Of a stretch of 32,684 bases of DNA, positions 1 through 7,536 are shown one piece after another. Positions within the stretch are counted from its first letter, which is position 1; the number at the start of each line of letters is the position of its first letter. Below the pieces are notes generated by a model that did not search any database, was not told the DNA's origin, and worked only from the letters and a program-made list of their open reading frames with translations. A program made the translations under genes and the position numbers. The DNA is from Methanobacteriota archaeon (lineage in GTDB: Archaea > Halobacteriota > Methanomicrobia > Methanomicrobiales > Methanoculleaceae), in the NCBI GenBank assembly GCA_023457135.1, contig JAEWMO010000010.1:1-32684 (forward strand), read 5' to 3'.

Positions 1-292
1 TCTCCTCGACCTTCACCTCGGTGGGGAGGCCGTGGCAGTCCCATCCCTGCGGGAACATGACGTTGTAGCCGCGCATGCGCTTGTACCGCGCGATGAAGTC
101 GATATAGCACCAGTTTAAGGCATTGCCGATATGGAAGTTGCCGGTGGGGTAGGGCGGCGGCGTATCGATGATGAACCGGGGTTTCTCCGAGTCGGGATTG
201 AAATAATTATCTTCATCCCGCCAGGTACTCTGCCAGCGCCTCTCCACTTCTTCGATATCGTAGTTTTTGGGTAGTTGATGTGACGGCGACAT
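1..292 (-). CDS. valS: Valyl-tRNA synthetase, N-terminal part (runs off the left edge)
   Basis: This is the first 97 codons of a class I aminoacyl-tRNA synthetase that charges tRNA-Val in the cytoplasm. Translating from the ATG at 292 gives MSPSHQLPKNYDIEEVERRW, then PPPYPTGNFHIGNALNW, which carries the class I HIGH signature as HIGN, followed by FIARYKRMRGYNVMFPQGWD and a CHGLPTEVKVEE stretch. The block between HIGN and CHGLPTE is typical of archaeal ValS rather than IleS or LeuS. The rest of the gene, including KMSKS and the editing domain, lies outside the window. It is divergent from the DUF92 gene. Family assignment is by recall of conserved blocks; an IleS assignment is possible but less likely. 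Confidence 0.9.
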   Translation of the reverse strand, partial: MSPSHQLPKNYDIEEVERRWQSTWRDEDNYFNPDSEKPRFIIDTPPPYPTGNFHIGNALNWCYIDFIARYKRMRGYNVMFPQGWDCHGLPTEVKVEE

Positions 293-488
293 TTTCAGCG
301 TACGATCTCTCTCTTTCCAGTGAAATATATTGTTCGACGGGACTTTGGGGCTACCGGATGCGCCGGGCCGCACAGGGGCAGCATGGCCCGGAGAGGTCGC
401 CTGCCGGGACATTCTCCAACAGACGCGGCGGAGACGGGCGGTAATCCGATCCTAAAGGCTTTCTTCATGAAGCACCAATGGTCTATGA

Positions 489-1685
489 ATGGATAAGCCG
501 CAGGGGTTGGTTCTGGCATCGGCGCTCACCCTCGCCTTTATAGCGCTCGCCCCCCTGCTCCAGCCCCCATGGCTGCTCACGATGCTCCTCATCCCCTTCT
601 CGCTCGTCCTCTTCCTCATACGGGATACCCGATATGTGTCGCTCTCCATCCTCGCCCTCGCGGCACTCTACGGGCTTGGCCTGCTCTCGACGTTCGTCTT
701 CACCTGCACGCTTGGCATCGTCGTGATCGGCGAGGTCGCGTTCCGCCTCACAGGGACCAGACAGGTCTCATACCTCTATCACCTGATCGCCGCGATCGGG
801 GTCTCGCTTGCAGTGATGCTCTATCTCCAGTATAGCGCGCCGCTCGTCGTCGTGATGGGCGTGGTCGTCGCGGTGCTGCTCCGTGCAGCCCTCCGGGGGC
901 GGGACGATGCGCTGATGATCGAGGCACTCGGGGTGGCGATGACCATGTTCCTCTTTGAGGAACTCGACTTCGAGGTGGAACTGACCATCCTCGCCGCTGC
1001 GGCCGCGATAGCGTTCGGGTTCGGCTACTCCTCCTACCGGCTCCGGGTTGCCGACGTCAGCGGCCTCTTCTCGGGCGCGATGATCGGCATCATCCTGATC
1101 GTCTTTGCGGACGTCAGGTGGTTCCTGATCATGCTCACCTTCTTCATCATCGGCGCCGGGGCCACCCGCTACCGCTACACCGAGAAGGAGCGGCTCGGCG
1201 TCGCCCAGGAGCACGGCGGCGTGCGCGGCTACTTCAACGTCTTTGCAAACGGCCTGGTGGCGACCGCCGCAGCCATTCTCTACGGCGTGACGGGGCATCC
1301 GGCCTTCGTTGCCCTCTTCATGGGGAGCGTCGCCTCTGCAGCCGCCGATACCGCGGCAAGCGAGATCGGCGTCACCGGGAAGACGCCCTACCTGATCACG
1401 ACGCTCCGGCCGGTGCCGAGAGGGACGAACGGCGGGGTGACGCTCCGGGGCGAGGCGGCGGCCATCATCGCATCCGTCCTGGTCGCCGCCGCCGCGTGGG
1501 CAATGGGCGTCGCCGACCCCTGGATGGTCATCGTCACGATCGTCGCGGGCTTCGTCGGCACCAACGTCGACAGCCTCGTGGGCGCAACGCTCGAGAACAG
1601 CGGCAGGATCGGGAACTCCGGCACGAACCTCACAGCCACGTTCTTTGGCGGGGTTGCGGGGATGGGGCTCTATATGCTGGTGTGA
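489..1685 (+). CDS. DUF92 family integral membrane protein (phytol-phosphate-kinase-like family)
   Basis: This 398-residue protein is almost entirely hydrophobic. The C-terminal half (about 180-398) carries the hallmarks of the DUF92/TIGR00297 family: DTAASEIG near residue 281, VPRGTNGGVTLRGE around 308-321, and a GTNVDSLVGATLE block around 356-368. Plant members (VTE6) phosphorylate phytyl phosphate, so a role in isoprenoid-alcohol phosphorylation or salvage is a family-level guess; in methanogens this would touch archaeal lipid precursors. The N-terminal 160 residues add roughly five or six further membrane segments beyond the bacterial family length. The ATG at 489 has no clear ribosome-binding site, so the message may be nearly leaderless. 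It converges on the minus-strand DUF4013 gene. Confidence 0.85.
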   Translation: MDKPQGLVLASALTLAFIALAPLLQPPWLLTMLLIPFSLVLFLIRDTRYVSLSILALAALYGLGLLSTFVFTCTLGIVVIGEVAFRLTGTRQVSYLYHLIAAIGVSLAVMLYLQYSAPLVVVMGVVVAVLLRAALRGRDDALMIEALGVAMTMFLFEELDFEVELTILAAAAAIAFGFGYSSYRLRVADVSGLFSGAMIGIILIVFADVRWFLIMLTFFIIGAGATRYRYTEKERLGVAQEHGGVRGYFNVFANGLVATAAAILYGVTGHPAFVALFMGSVASAAADTAASEIGVTGKTPYLITTLRPVPRGTNGGVTLRGEAAAIIASVLVAAAAWAMGVADPWMVIVTIVAGFVGTNVDSLVGATLENSGRIGNSGTNLTATFFGGVAGMGLYMLV

Positions 1686-1811
1686 GGGGCGGGCGCCAGC
1701 CTGAAAGCTGCCCCTCACACTTTTGCAGACAGGCAGGCCTGGCAGGTGCGTACCGCGACGCTCCGACGAATGATCGATTACGGAAGCGGGAGAACACCCG
1801 GAACCGTGTGC

Positions 1812-1817
1812 AAAAAA
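1812..1817 (-). terminator. T-run terminator after the DUF4013 gene
   Basis: On the minus strand a run of six T follows the DUF4013 stop codon by about 35 nt. Archaeal RNA polymerase terminates at such U-runs without needing a hairpin. The convergent DUF92 gene has only a weaker T4 at about 1719. Confidence 0.45.
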
Positions 1818-1851
1818 GGAATGTAAGTGTCTGGCCCCGCGGCACCGTGTC

Positions 1852-2694
1852 TCAGTACTTATACCAGCGGCCCTTCTCGTCGTACTCGCCCTGCAGCGCG
1901 GGAGCGCCGCTGCCGCCGGCAGAGTGGTTCCTGAAGAAACTTGCCTTGTAGGCGTAGAGGAAGGTCGAGTAGAGGACAATCACGAAGCCGTAGACGACCG
2001 CCGTGATCCAGATCCCTTCCGTCCCGATGAGGGCGAGGATATCCTCCGGCATAACAACCTGGAGTTCTTCCGGCGTCATCAGGGTGAGCGGTTCGAGTTT
2101 CTCCACGAGCAGCGCGGTCCAGGCGAAGATGCTCACAAGGCCGAGCACCATGAGGATGGCGATGTTTGCCAGGTAGAAGACGAGGGTGCTGCCGAAGTTG
2201 TTCATGACGAACTCGATGCTCCGCCGGATCGACTCAAAGACGTTCGTCTCTTCAAAGACCGCCACGGTATCGTAGAAGAACGTGAAGAAGGCGATCGAGA
2301 GAGCCACCCCGAGGATCAGCGGGCTCGCGCCTGCGGCGACACCGGCGCCGAGGAGCGCGAGCGGGACGGCGAGCAGGATGACCGTCAGGAGAACCGCGAA
2401 CGAGATGAGCAGCGCGGGCAGCAGTATCCGGAAGTAGTGGGTGCGGCCGGACCGGGCGAACTCGTCGATCGAGAAGTTCTCCGCCCGGATCATGCCGTAG
2501 ACTCCGCCGGCCAGGAACGGCATCACGAGGAGCTGCAGGAATGCCATCGGCTGCGCGTAGAATGCCCCGCCTACGGCGGGAACGATGATAGCGAGGATGG
2601 CAAGGGCACCCATGACGAGGCCGGCCAGCCAGAGGATGGGATGTTGCCGGAGGAGCGCGGCAGCACCGGTGATCGATTCGAGCGTCATGGTCAC
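1852..2694 (-). CDS. DUF4013 family membrane protein
   Basis: This 280-residue polytopic protein has about six or seven hydrophobic segments, among them LAGLVMGALAILAIIVPAVG near the N-terminus and a helix ending in VVYGFVIVLYSTFLYAYKA near residue 250. The overall pattern, with a Gly/Ala-rich first helix and an FARSGRTHYFRILLPALL segment in the middle, fits the DUF4013 family common in methanogens and halophiles, whose function is unknown. The C-terminus is a soluble tail rich in Gly and charged residues. The GTG at 2694 overlaps the stop of the upstream gene as GTGA, so the two are translationally coupled; an ATG two codons later (2688) is an equally good start. Confidence 0.75.
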   Translation of the reverse strand: MTMTLESITGAAALLRQHPILWLAGLVMGALAILAIIVPAVGGAFYAQPMAFLQLLVMPFLAGGVYGMIRAENFSIDEFARSGRTHYFRILLPALLISFAVLLTVILLAVPLALLGAGVAAGASPLILGVALSIAFFTFFYDTVAVFEETNVFESIRRSIEFVMNNFGSTLVFYLANIAILMVLGLVSIFAWTALLVEKLEPLTLMTPEELQVVMPEDILALIGTEGIWITAVVYGFVIVLYSTFLYAYKASFFRNHSAGGSGAPALQGEYDEKGRWYKY

Positions 2695-3281
2695 CGGACT
2701 CTCGGCATTGCCACGATCTCGCGGACCTGAAGGTCAAAGAACGATGCGGTGTGCGCCGGCCGGATGACGCAGACGGTATCGGCACCTGTTGCGGTGCCCC
2801 CCACCGCGATCACCTCTTCATCGACCCTGACCACACCCTGGTCCGCCGCGATGAGGACACACTCCACCGCGACCTTCAGGCCGATCGCAACGATCCGCCG
2901 CAGCGCCTCTGCGATCGCCTCGGTCCGGGAACTCCCTCCAAGCCTCGGCGAGCGCGATATCGCCCGCTCAAGCCCGGAGAGTGCATGCGTGCCGGTGACG
3001 ATCGTTGCCCCCGCCTCCCGGAGGGTGGCGGCCGCCTCCGGCGAGAACTCCCACTCGCCGGGGCGCGTGAACCCGACCACGTGGGTGACGACGATCAGTT
3101 CAAGGTCCGTCCCCTTCATGGCATCGAGGAACGCAAGCGCCGTCCGGCCGCCGGTACTCGCGACCACAATTTTCTTGAGGCCGAGCTCCTGCGCCCGCTC
3201 GACAGCGAACCGGGCGGCGTCAGGAGTGTTCTCGGCGCCCGGGGCATCGAAATAATAGGTCTTTCTGGTTACGAAGCCCAT
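2691..3281 (-). CDS. Stand-alone pyruvate-kinase C-terminal (alpha/beta) domain protein
   Basis: This 196-residue soluble protein matches the free-standing pyruvate kinase alpha/beta (PK_C-like) domain found alone in many archaea. Visible landmarks are an early TPDAARFAVERAQELGLKKI helix, KIVVASTGGRTALAFLDA (the glycine-rich phosphate-binding-like turn), ELIVVTHVVGFTRPGEWEF, and a GATIVTGTHALSGLERAI segment. The pyruvate kinase barrel is absent, so it is not a glycolytic enzyme; the domain is presumed to bind a nucleotide or anion as a sensor. The start ATG at 3281 has a GGAG on its strand about 14 nt upstream. It is divergent from the YchF gene and coupled to DUF4013 downstream. Its specific role is unknown. 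Confidence 0.8.
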   Translation of the reverse strand: MGFVTRKTYYFDAPGAENTPDAARFAVERAQELGLKKIVVASTGGRTALAFLDAMKGTDLELIVVTHVVGFTRPGEWEFSPEAAATLREAGATIVTGTHALSGLERAISRSPRLGGSSRTEAIAEALRRIVAIGLKVAVECVLIAADQGVVRVDEEVIAVGGTATGADTVCVIRPAHTASFFDLQVREIVAMPRVR

Positions 3282-3299
3282 GCAATCATGTTGTTTTCG

Positions 3300-3399
3300 C
3301 TCCTAATTGAATCCCCCGTTCCGGCAGGCACCGGAGAAAGAAGGAGATAAATGGTGAATGACCCAAACACTACTCTCAACCGAACGGTGCAATTAGGAG
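3300..3399. promoter_or_regulatory. Divergent leader with a duplicated, inverted CAATTAGGAG element
   Basis: CTCCTAATTG at 3300-3309 is the exact reverse complement of CAATTAGGAG at 3390-3399. Each strand therefore presents CAATTAGGAG just before its own gene: the minus copy ahead of the PK_C-like gene (ATG 3281) and the plus copy ahead of the YchF ATG at 3405. In the plus copy the GGAG is the apparent ribosome-binding site. In one transcript the two copies could pair as a 10-bp stem. A second ribosome-binding-like AAGGAGAT at 3340-3347 precedes an upstream in-frame ATG at 3351. Confidence 0.4.
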
Positions 3400-3404
3400 T
3401 TCTC

Positions 3405-4574
3405 ATGATCACACTGGCCATTGCAGGAAAACCCAACTGCGGGAAATCGACGTTCTTCAGGGCAGCGACCCTGGCCCAGGCGGAGATTGCCAACTACCCG
3501 TTCACGACGATCGACGCCAACCACGGTGTCGCATACGTCAGGACCACCTGTCCCTGCCGGGAGATGACCGTCCCGTGCGAGAACTGCCAGGACGGGAGCA
3601 GGTTTGTTCCAGTAGGCCTGATCGACGTCGCCGGGCTCGTTCCGGAGGCGCATACGGGGAGAGGGCTCGGGAACCAGTTCCTCGACAACCTCCGGCAGGC
3701 AGACGCGATCCTCCAGATCGTCGATGCGAGCGGTGGGACGGACGCCGAGGGGAACCCGATCGATATCGGGTCGCGCGATCCCGCAAAAGACATCGAGTTT
3801 CTCCAGTACGAGATGTCGATGTGGATGTACGGCATCCTCTCGCGGAACTGGGCGAAGCTCGTGCGGCAGGCCCAGGCGAAGGATTTCTCGCTCGCGGCCG
3901 CGATCGCTGAGGTCTTCGCCGGCCTCGGGGTGACCTACGAGCACGTCCGGAATGCCACGGATGCGGTCGGGATTGAACTCCGGACCGCCGGGGAGGAGGA
4001 CCTGATCCAGTTCTGCCGGGAACTGATGCTCGCGAGCAAACCGATGCTGATCGTCGGGAACAAGGCCGACCAGGCTCCGAAGGAGTGCCTGGAGCGGCTC
4101 GCAGAGCACGATGTCATCTTCGCGAGCGCGGCAGGGGAACTCGCCATCCGCATGGCTGCTGAAGGAAAGTTCGTCCGCTACCTCCCCGGCGACGAGAACT
4201 TCACTGTAAGCCCTGAAGCGAAGCTCAGCGCCGCGCAGCGCGCCGGGCTACAGAAGGTCGCGGATTTCATGCAGGTGTTCGGCGGCACCGGCGTCCAGAA
4301 GGCGCTCGACACCGCAGTCTTCGACCTTCTTGACAGAATTGTCGTCTACCCGGTCGAGGACGAGCACAAACTCACCGACGGGAAGGGCAGGGTGCTCCCC
4401 GACGCGTTCCTGATGAAACGCGGGTCGACTCCCCGTGACCTTGCCTTCCAGGTCCACACCGATATCGGCGAAGGGTTCCTGTATGCCATCGATGCAAAGA
4501 CCGGGATGCGGGTCAAGGATACCCACGAACTGAAGAACGGCGACATCATCAAGATCGTCAGCGTCCGGAAATGA
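3405..4574 (+). CDS. ychF: YchF/OLA1-type ATPase with TGS domain
   Basis: This Obg-family P-loop NTPase has 389 residues from the ATG at 3405. G1 is GKPNCGKST (residues 8-16), G3 is DVAGL, and NKAD marks the G4 region; the C-terminal segment up to the final NGDIIKIVSV is the TGS domain. YchF/OLA1 proteins prefer ATP and associate with ribosomes. A cysteine cluster C49-x-C51-x6-C58-x2-C61 sits in the segment before G3 and could bind Zn or an Fe-S cluster; archaeal homologs may share it. The start at 3405 is chosen because family members begin directly before the P-loop and GGAG lies at 3396-3399. An in-frame ATG at 3351, also with a good ribosome-binding site, would add 18 residues. Confidence 0.9.
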   Translation: MITLAIAGKPNCGKSTFFRAATLAQAEIANYPFTTIDANHGVAYVRTTCPCREMTVPCENCQDGSRFVPVGLIDVAGLVPEAHTGRGLGNQFLDNLRQADAILQIVDASGGTDAEGNPIDIGSRDPAKDIEFLQYEMSMWMYGILSRNWAKLVRQAQAKDFSLAAAIAEVFAGLGVTYEHVRNATDAVGIELRTAGEEDLIQFCRELMLASKPMLIVGNKADQAPKECLERLAEHDVIFASAAGELAIRMAAEGKFVRYLPGDENFTVSPEAKLSAAQRAGLQKVADFMQVFGGTGVQKALDTAVFDLLDRIVVYPVEDEHKLTDGKGRVLPDAFLMKRGSTPRDLAFQVHTDIGEGFLYAIDAKTGMRVKDTHELKNGDIIKIVSVRK

Positions 4575-4653
4575 GCCGGGTGGGCGACCGCTTCCCCGCC
4601 GGACGGAGCACGGCGGGCAGGCGCCCCCGGACAGCCGGAGAGATATCGATAGA

Positions 4654-4661
4654 TTTTAATA
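4654..4661 (+). promoter_or_regulatory. TATA-like box for the 4687 gene
   Basis: TTTTAATA lies about 30 nt before the ATG at 4687. Transcription would begin within a few bases of the start codon, so the message is probably leaderless; no ribosome-binding site is visible. Confidence 0.4.
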
Positions 4662-4686
4662 CTGCATCGGAAAATACTCGATCACC

Positions 4687-5007
4687 ATGAGCGGCGAGGT
4701 CTACCAGGCGCAGGTCCTCCGGAACTTCTTCGAGACGATCACCGGACCGGACCGGAACCTGACCCGGATCTACATGTGCGTTATGAGCCTCGCCAAGCTC
4801 CGCATGGAATCCCCCGAACGGATGGGGTTCCTCGTGGACCAGCTCCGCAAATCCAAACAGAAGCGGGAACTCTCGATCGATATTCTCGATTACATGTGCG
4901 ACGTGGCGCGCGACCTCGAACTCCCCACGGTCCAGACCGCGTTCGGCGTGAAGGACATCAACGCGGTCGCGGACGAGTTCAGCGGGATCAGTCTCGACTC
5001 ACTCTGA
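4687..5007 (+). CDS. Conserved small helical protein of methanogens, function unknown
   Basis: This 106-residue soluble protein has no signal peptide or membrane segment and is predicted largely alpha-helical, with an amphipathic LRNFFETITGPDRNLTRIYM region followed by basic KLRMESPERMGFLVDQLRKS. The C-terminus ends in an acidic DEFSGISLDSL tail. Two cysteines are present, one in MCVMSL and one in YMCDVARDL. I do not recognise a named family. Codon use and composition match the neighbouring housekeeping genes. It is monocistronic, with its own TATA-like box and probably a leaderless start. Confidence 0.7.
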   Translation: MSGEVYQAQVLRNFFETITGPDRNLTRIYMCVMSLAKLRMESPERMGFLVDQLRKSKQKRELSIDILDYMCDVARDLELPTVQTAFGVKDINAVADEFSGISLDSL

Positions 5008-5116
5008 TTTTTTGCTCGCCGGAGAGACCTCGGGCTCACCGGCTGGCCTCTACTCTAAAGGCTTCTGGCCCCTTTGTCTTCCGGTACTTCGGAGCATAGT
5101 GTCTTGAGCCACAATG

Positions 5117-5203
5117 TCTCGCGCGAAGACGCGAAGAACGCGAAGTCTACAGAGTTGTTAATGCTCCTCTTCGCGGCCTTCGCGCTTTCGCGCCTTCGCG
5201 TGA
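5117..5203. repeat. Intergenic palindromic repeat built of CGCGAAG units
   Basis: The left arm (about 5119-5145) has three GCGAAG units spaced 8-9 nt apart. The right arm (about 5169-5201) has four inverted CTTCGCG-type units. The arms can fold into a long imperfect hairpin over about 23 nt of loop. Such CGCGAAG/CTTCGCG arrays occur between genes in many prokaryotes. It lies between the 4687 gene and the 3' end of the MATE gene, where it could terminate or stabilise transcripts. The remainder of 5008-5279 shows no gene I can support. Confidence 0.6.
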
Positions 5204-5279
5204 TGCAACACCGTATCGAGCGTGAACACCCGGCAGGTGCGAGGTACCGGGCGCGAAGGGGGACGGAAGGATTCCCCCG

Positions 5280-6617
5280 TTAAATGGCCGTGGCCTTCCA
5301 GGCCCCGCCCCGGTACATCGAGAAGAGGATGCCTGCCTGCAGGGTGACCCCGCAGACCACCGCGAGCCAGACCCCGGCGATCCCGGTACCGAGCAGACCG
5401 GGGAGGATGCACGCAAGCGGCACCTGGAAGAGGACCATCGAGACGAGCGTGGCGTACATGGGCCGCTTCGTGTCCCCTGCCCCGTTGAGCGCGAAGCCGA
5501 GGATGATCGCGACGGCGAGGAGGACGTAGAACGGCGCGACCGTCTGCATGTATGAGACGCCGATCTCCGTACTCGCGCCGCTCGGGTCGAAGACCTCGAT
5601 GATCGCGGCCCCGGCGACATAGAAGACCACGCCGACAAGCGCCATGAATCCGCCGTTCATGAGCGCGGAGAGCCTCACCCCTGCCTCCGCCCGATCGGGT
5701 TTTCCCGCGCCGAGGTTCTGGCCGACGATCACGGCCGTCGCCGTCGCGATGCCGAACCCCGGCATGAGCGCGACCAGCTCGAGCCTCCCGACGATCCCGT
5801 AGGCGGAGAGCGCCGTGGTCCCGAAGACCGCGACGATCGCCATCATCGCAAGGAACGTGACGCTCCGGAGCCCGGACTGGATGGAGTTCGGGACCGCAAC
5901 CCGGAGCAGCCTCCAGGCAAGCGGGAACTCGAACTTCGTTTTGAGCGAGAAGGGGACCCGTGACCTGCTGGAGAGGAGCAGTGCTACCGCCACGGCGAAG
6001 GCCACGCTCCGCGAGAGGACGGTGGCATACGCCGCTCCGGCGACGCCGAAGGCGGGGACCGCCCCGTAGCCGAAGATGAGGAGCGGGTCGAGGATGATAT
6101 TGAGGATGTTTGCGAAGACCACGAGGAGCATGGGGGTGATGGCGTCACCGCAACTCTGAAACGTTGAGTTGATCACCCAGAGCTCGACCAGCGTCACGCT
6201 GCCGGTGAAGAGGACCTTCAGATACGACGCGCCGAGAAGGGCGACAGATGGTTCGGCACCGAGGAGGAGGAGCATATCTTCGGCAAAGAGGATGCCCACG
6301 ATGCTGAGAACTATCGAGAAGACGAGGCCGAGGATCAGGGTGTGCGAGACTCCCTTCGCCACCAGATCGTATTCCTTCGCCCCGTAATGGCGTGAGACGA
6401 AGGCAGTGTTCGCGGTGACGATGCCGATGATGATCGTCATGAGCACCATGACGACCGAGGTGCTCATGGCGACGCCGGCGATGGCCTCCGCTCCCAGCCG
6501 GCCGACGAAGAAGAGGTCGACCAGCTCAAGACCGCTCTGCAACAGATTCGCAGCCACGATCGGCGCCGCTACAACGAGGAGACCCCGGAAGAGATCTCCC
6601 TCCGTCAGGTCGCTCAT
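5280..6617 (-). CDS. MATE family multidrug/metabolite cation antiporter
   Basis: This 445-residue protein has the usual MATE length and 12 hydrophobic segments in two homologous halves. Typical features are the opening GDLFRGLLVVAAPIVAANLL, LVDLFFVGRLGAEAIAGVA, the ALNGAGDTKRPMYATL block in the second half, and a DPLLIFGYG-containing loop in the first. It would export organic cations or metabolites across the cytoplasmic membrane using an ion gradient; the substrate cannot be read from sequence. Its ATG at 6617 overlaps the stop of the upstream gene as ATGA, so the two are translationally coupled. Confidence 0.92.
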   Translation of the reverse strand: MSDLTEGDLFRGLLVVAAPIVAANLLQSGLELVDLFFVGRLGAEAIAGVAMSTSVVMVLMTIIIGIVTANTAFVSRHYGAKEYDLVAKGVSHTLILGLVFSIVLSIVGILFAEDMLLLLGAEPSVALLGASYLKVLFTGSVTLVELWVINSTFQSCGDAITPMLLVVFANILNIILDPLLIFGYGAVPAFGVAGAAYATVLSRSVAFAVAVALLLSSRSRVPFSLKTKFEFPLAWRLLRVAVPNSIQSGLRSVTFLAMMAIVAVFGTTALSAYGIVGRLELVALMPGFGIATATAVIVGQNLGAGKPDRAEAGVRLSALMNGGFMALVGVVFYVAGAAIIEVFDPSGASTEIGVSYMQTVAPFYVLLAVAIILGFALNGAGDTKRPMYATLVSMVLFQVPLACILPGLLGTGIAGVWLAVVCGVTLQAGILFSMYRGGAWKATAI

Positions 6618-7447
6618 GCGGTCAGTTTGTCTTGATACGAGTCCAGGATCTGGATGACGAAGCGCTGGTGCTCCTCGAGGGCCTGCTCATCATCGGGAGA
6701 GGTCTCGATCCCGACTGCGTAGAGCAGGACCAGCGCATTGTCGAGGTCGAGCGCTGCCGGGTCCTCGATCTGGTCGGGGGTGAGACGGATGGCGAGGTTG
6801 TCGTAGTCCTCCGGAAGGAAGGTCTGCTCGGGGCTTGCCGTCACGCGGGAATCGGCGAAGTCGACAGCACGCTCCCGGAGGATCAGGAGGGCCCGTTCCA
6901 GCGCGCCGGGACGCGGGGTAACCTTCTCGAGCCGGGCAAGCGCAGCCGTGATCTTCTCGACTGCGTTCCCATAGAGCCCGAACTTATACGTCAGCAGGGC
7001 CTGCGCGATCTGGTGGCCGGTCTCCTCATCGATCACGGCGTGGATCGGCTCAAGCCGACCGATATACTCATTTAACAGCTGCTTCATTGATTTCTTCTCT
7101 GCTTTGGGGGCATTAAACAATCTTTCTACTCGCACCGAAAGAAGGGTGATCGTCGCCGCATAGAATGTCTGAACGATCAGTCCGGAACTGAAGTCGTTCG
7201 GGACGATGAAGATGAGAAACGCATAGAGCGGCGTAAAGAGCGAGACGATATCCTTGCGGGGTTTGTGGTATGCCTGGTAGAAGAGGATACACGAGGCGAT
7301 TACGCACCCTGCGATGCCTGGCCAGTCGCTGTTGAGAAGGCCGGCAAGGGACAGCAGCACCCCGGTCCCGATACCCCCGAACGAGACTGCAGGAACTGCT
7401 ATCCAGAGGCGTTGCGCGGGCCCGGATGTGTCGGTGTCTGTCGTCAT
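6614..7447 (-). CDS. Membrane-anchored helical protein, function unknown
   Basis: This 277-residue protein begins with three or four membrane helices: WIAVPAVSFGGIGTGVLLSL, WPGIAGCVIASCILFYQAY, LYAFLIFIVP, and a segment around VQTFYAATITLLSV. A cytoplasmic helical domain (about 105-277) follows, with an acidic C-terminal half. I do not recognise a named family. It lies directly upstream of, and overlaps by 4 nt, the MATE gene, which suggests the two proteins are made together. Upstream, on the minus strand, an AAAATAAAAG stretch at about 7495-7505 could be its TATA region. Confidence 0.7.
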   Translation of the reverse strand: MTTDTDTSGPAQRLWIAVPAVSFGGIGTGVLLSLAGLLNSDWPGIAGCVIASCILFYQAYHKPRKDIVSLFTPLYAFLIFIVPNDFSSGLIVQTFYAATITLLSVRVERLFNAPKAEKKSMKQLLNEYIGRLEPIHAVIDEETGHQIAQALLTYKFGLYGNAVEKITAALARLEKVTPRPGALERALLILRERAVDFADSRVTASPEQTFLPEDYDNLAIRLTPDQIEDPAALDLDNALVLLYAVGIETSPDDEQALEEHQRFVIQILDSYQDKLTA

Positions 7448-7536
7448 CGATTACTCGGTTAAGTGTTTGTACGCAGGGGATAAACAGGGTTTCTCTTTTA
7501 TTTTGGTCCTCATGCTCCGGACTCGAACTTACAGGG

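Noticed and set aside
768..1979. 403-residue minus-strand frame across DUF92
   Set aside because: His/Gly/Arg-rich shadow of a clear membrane-protein gene.
1924..2730. 268-residue plus-strand frame across DUF4013
   Set aside because: Charged low-complexity shadow of a membrane-protein gene.
5119..5203. CRISPR array
   Set aside because: Units are about 7 nt with no regular spacers and the two arms are inverted; it is an intergenic palindromic repeat.
7505..7530. Minus-strand GTTCGAGTCC resembling a tRNA T-loop
   Set aside because: Flanking bases do not pair as a T-stem and no acceptor, D or anticodon arm can be found.
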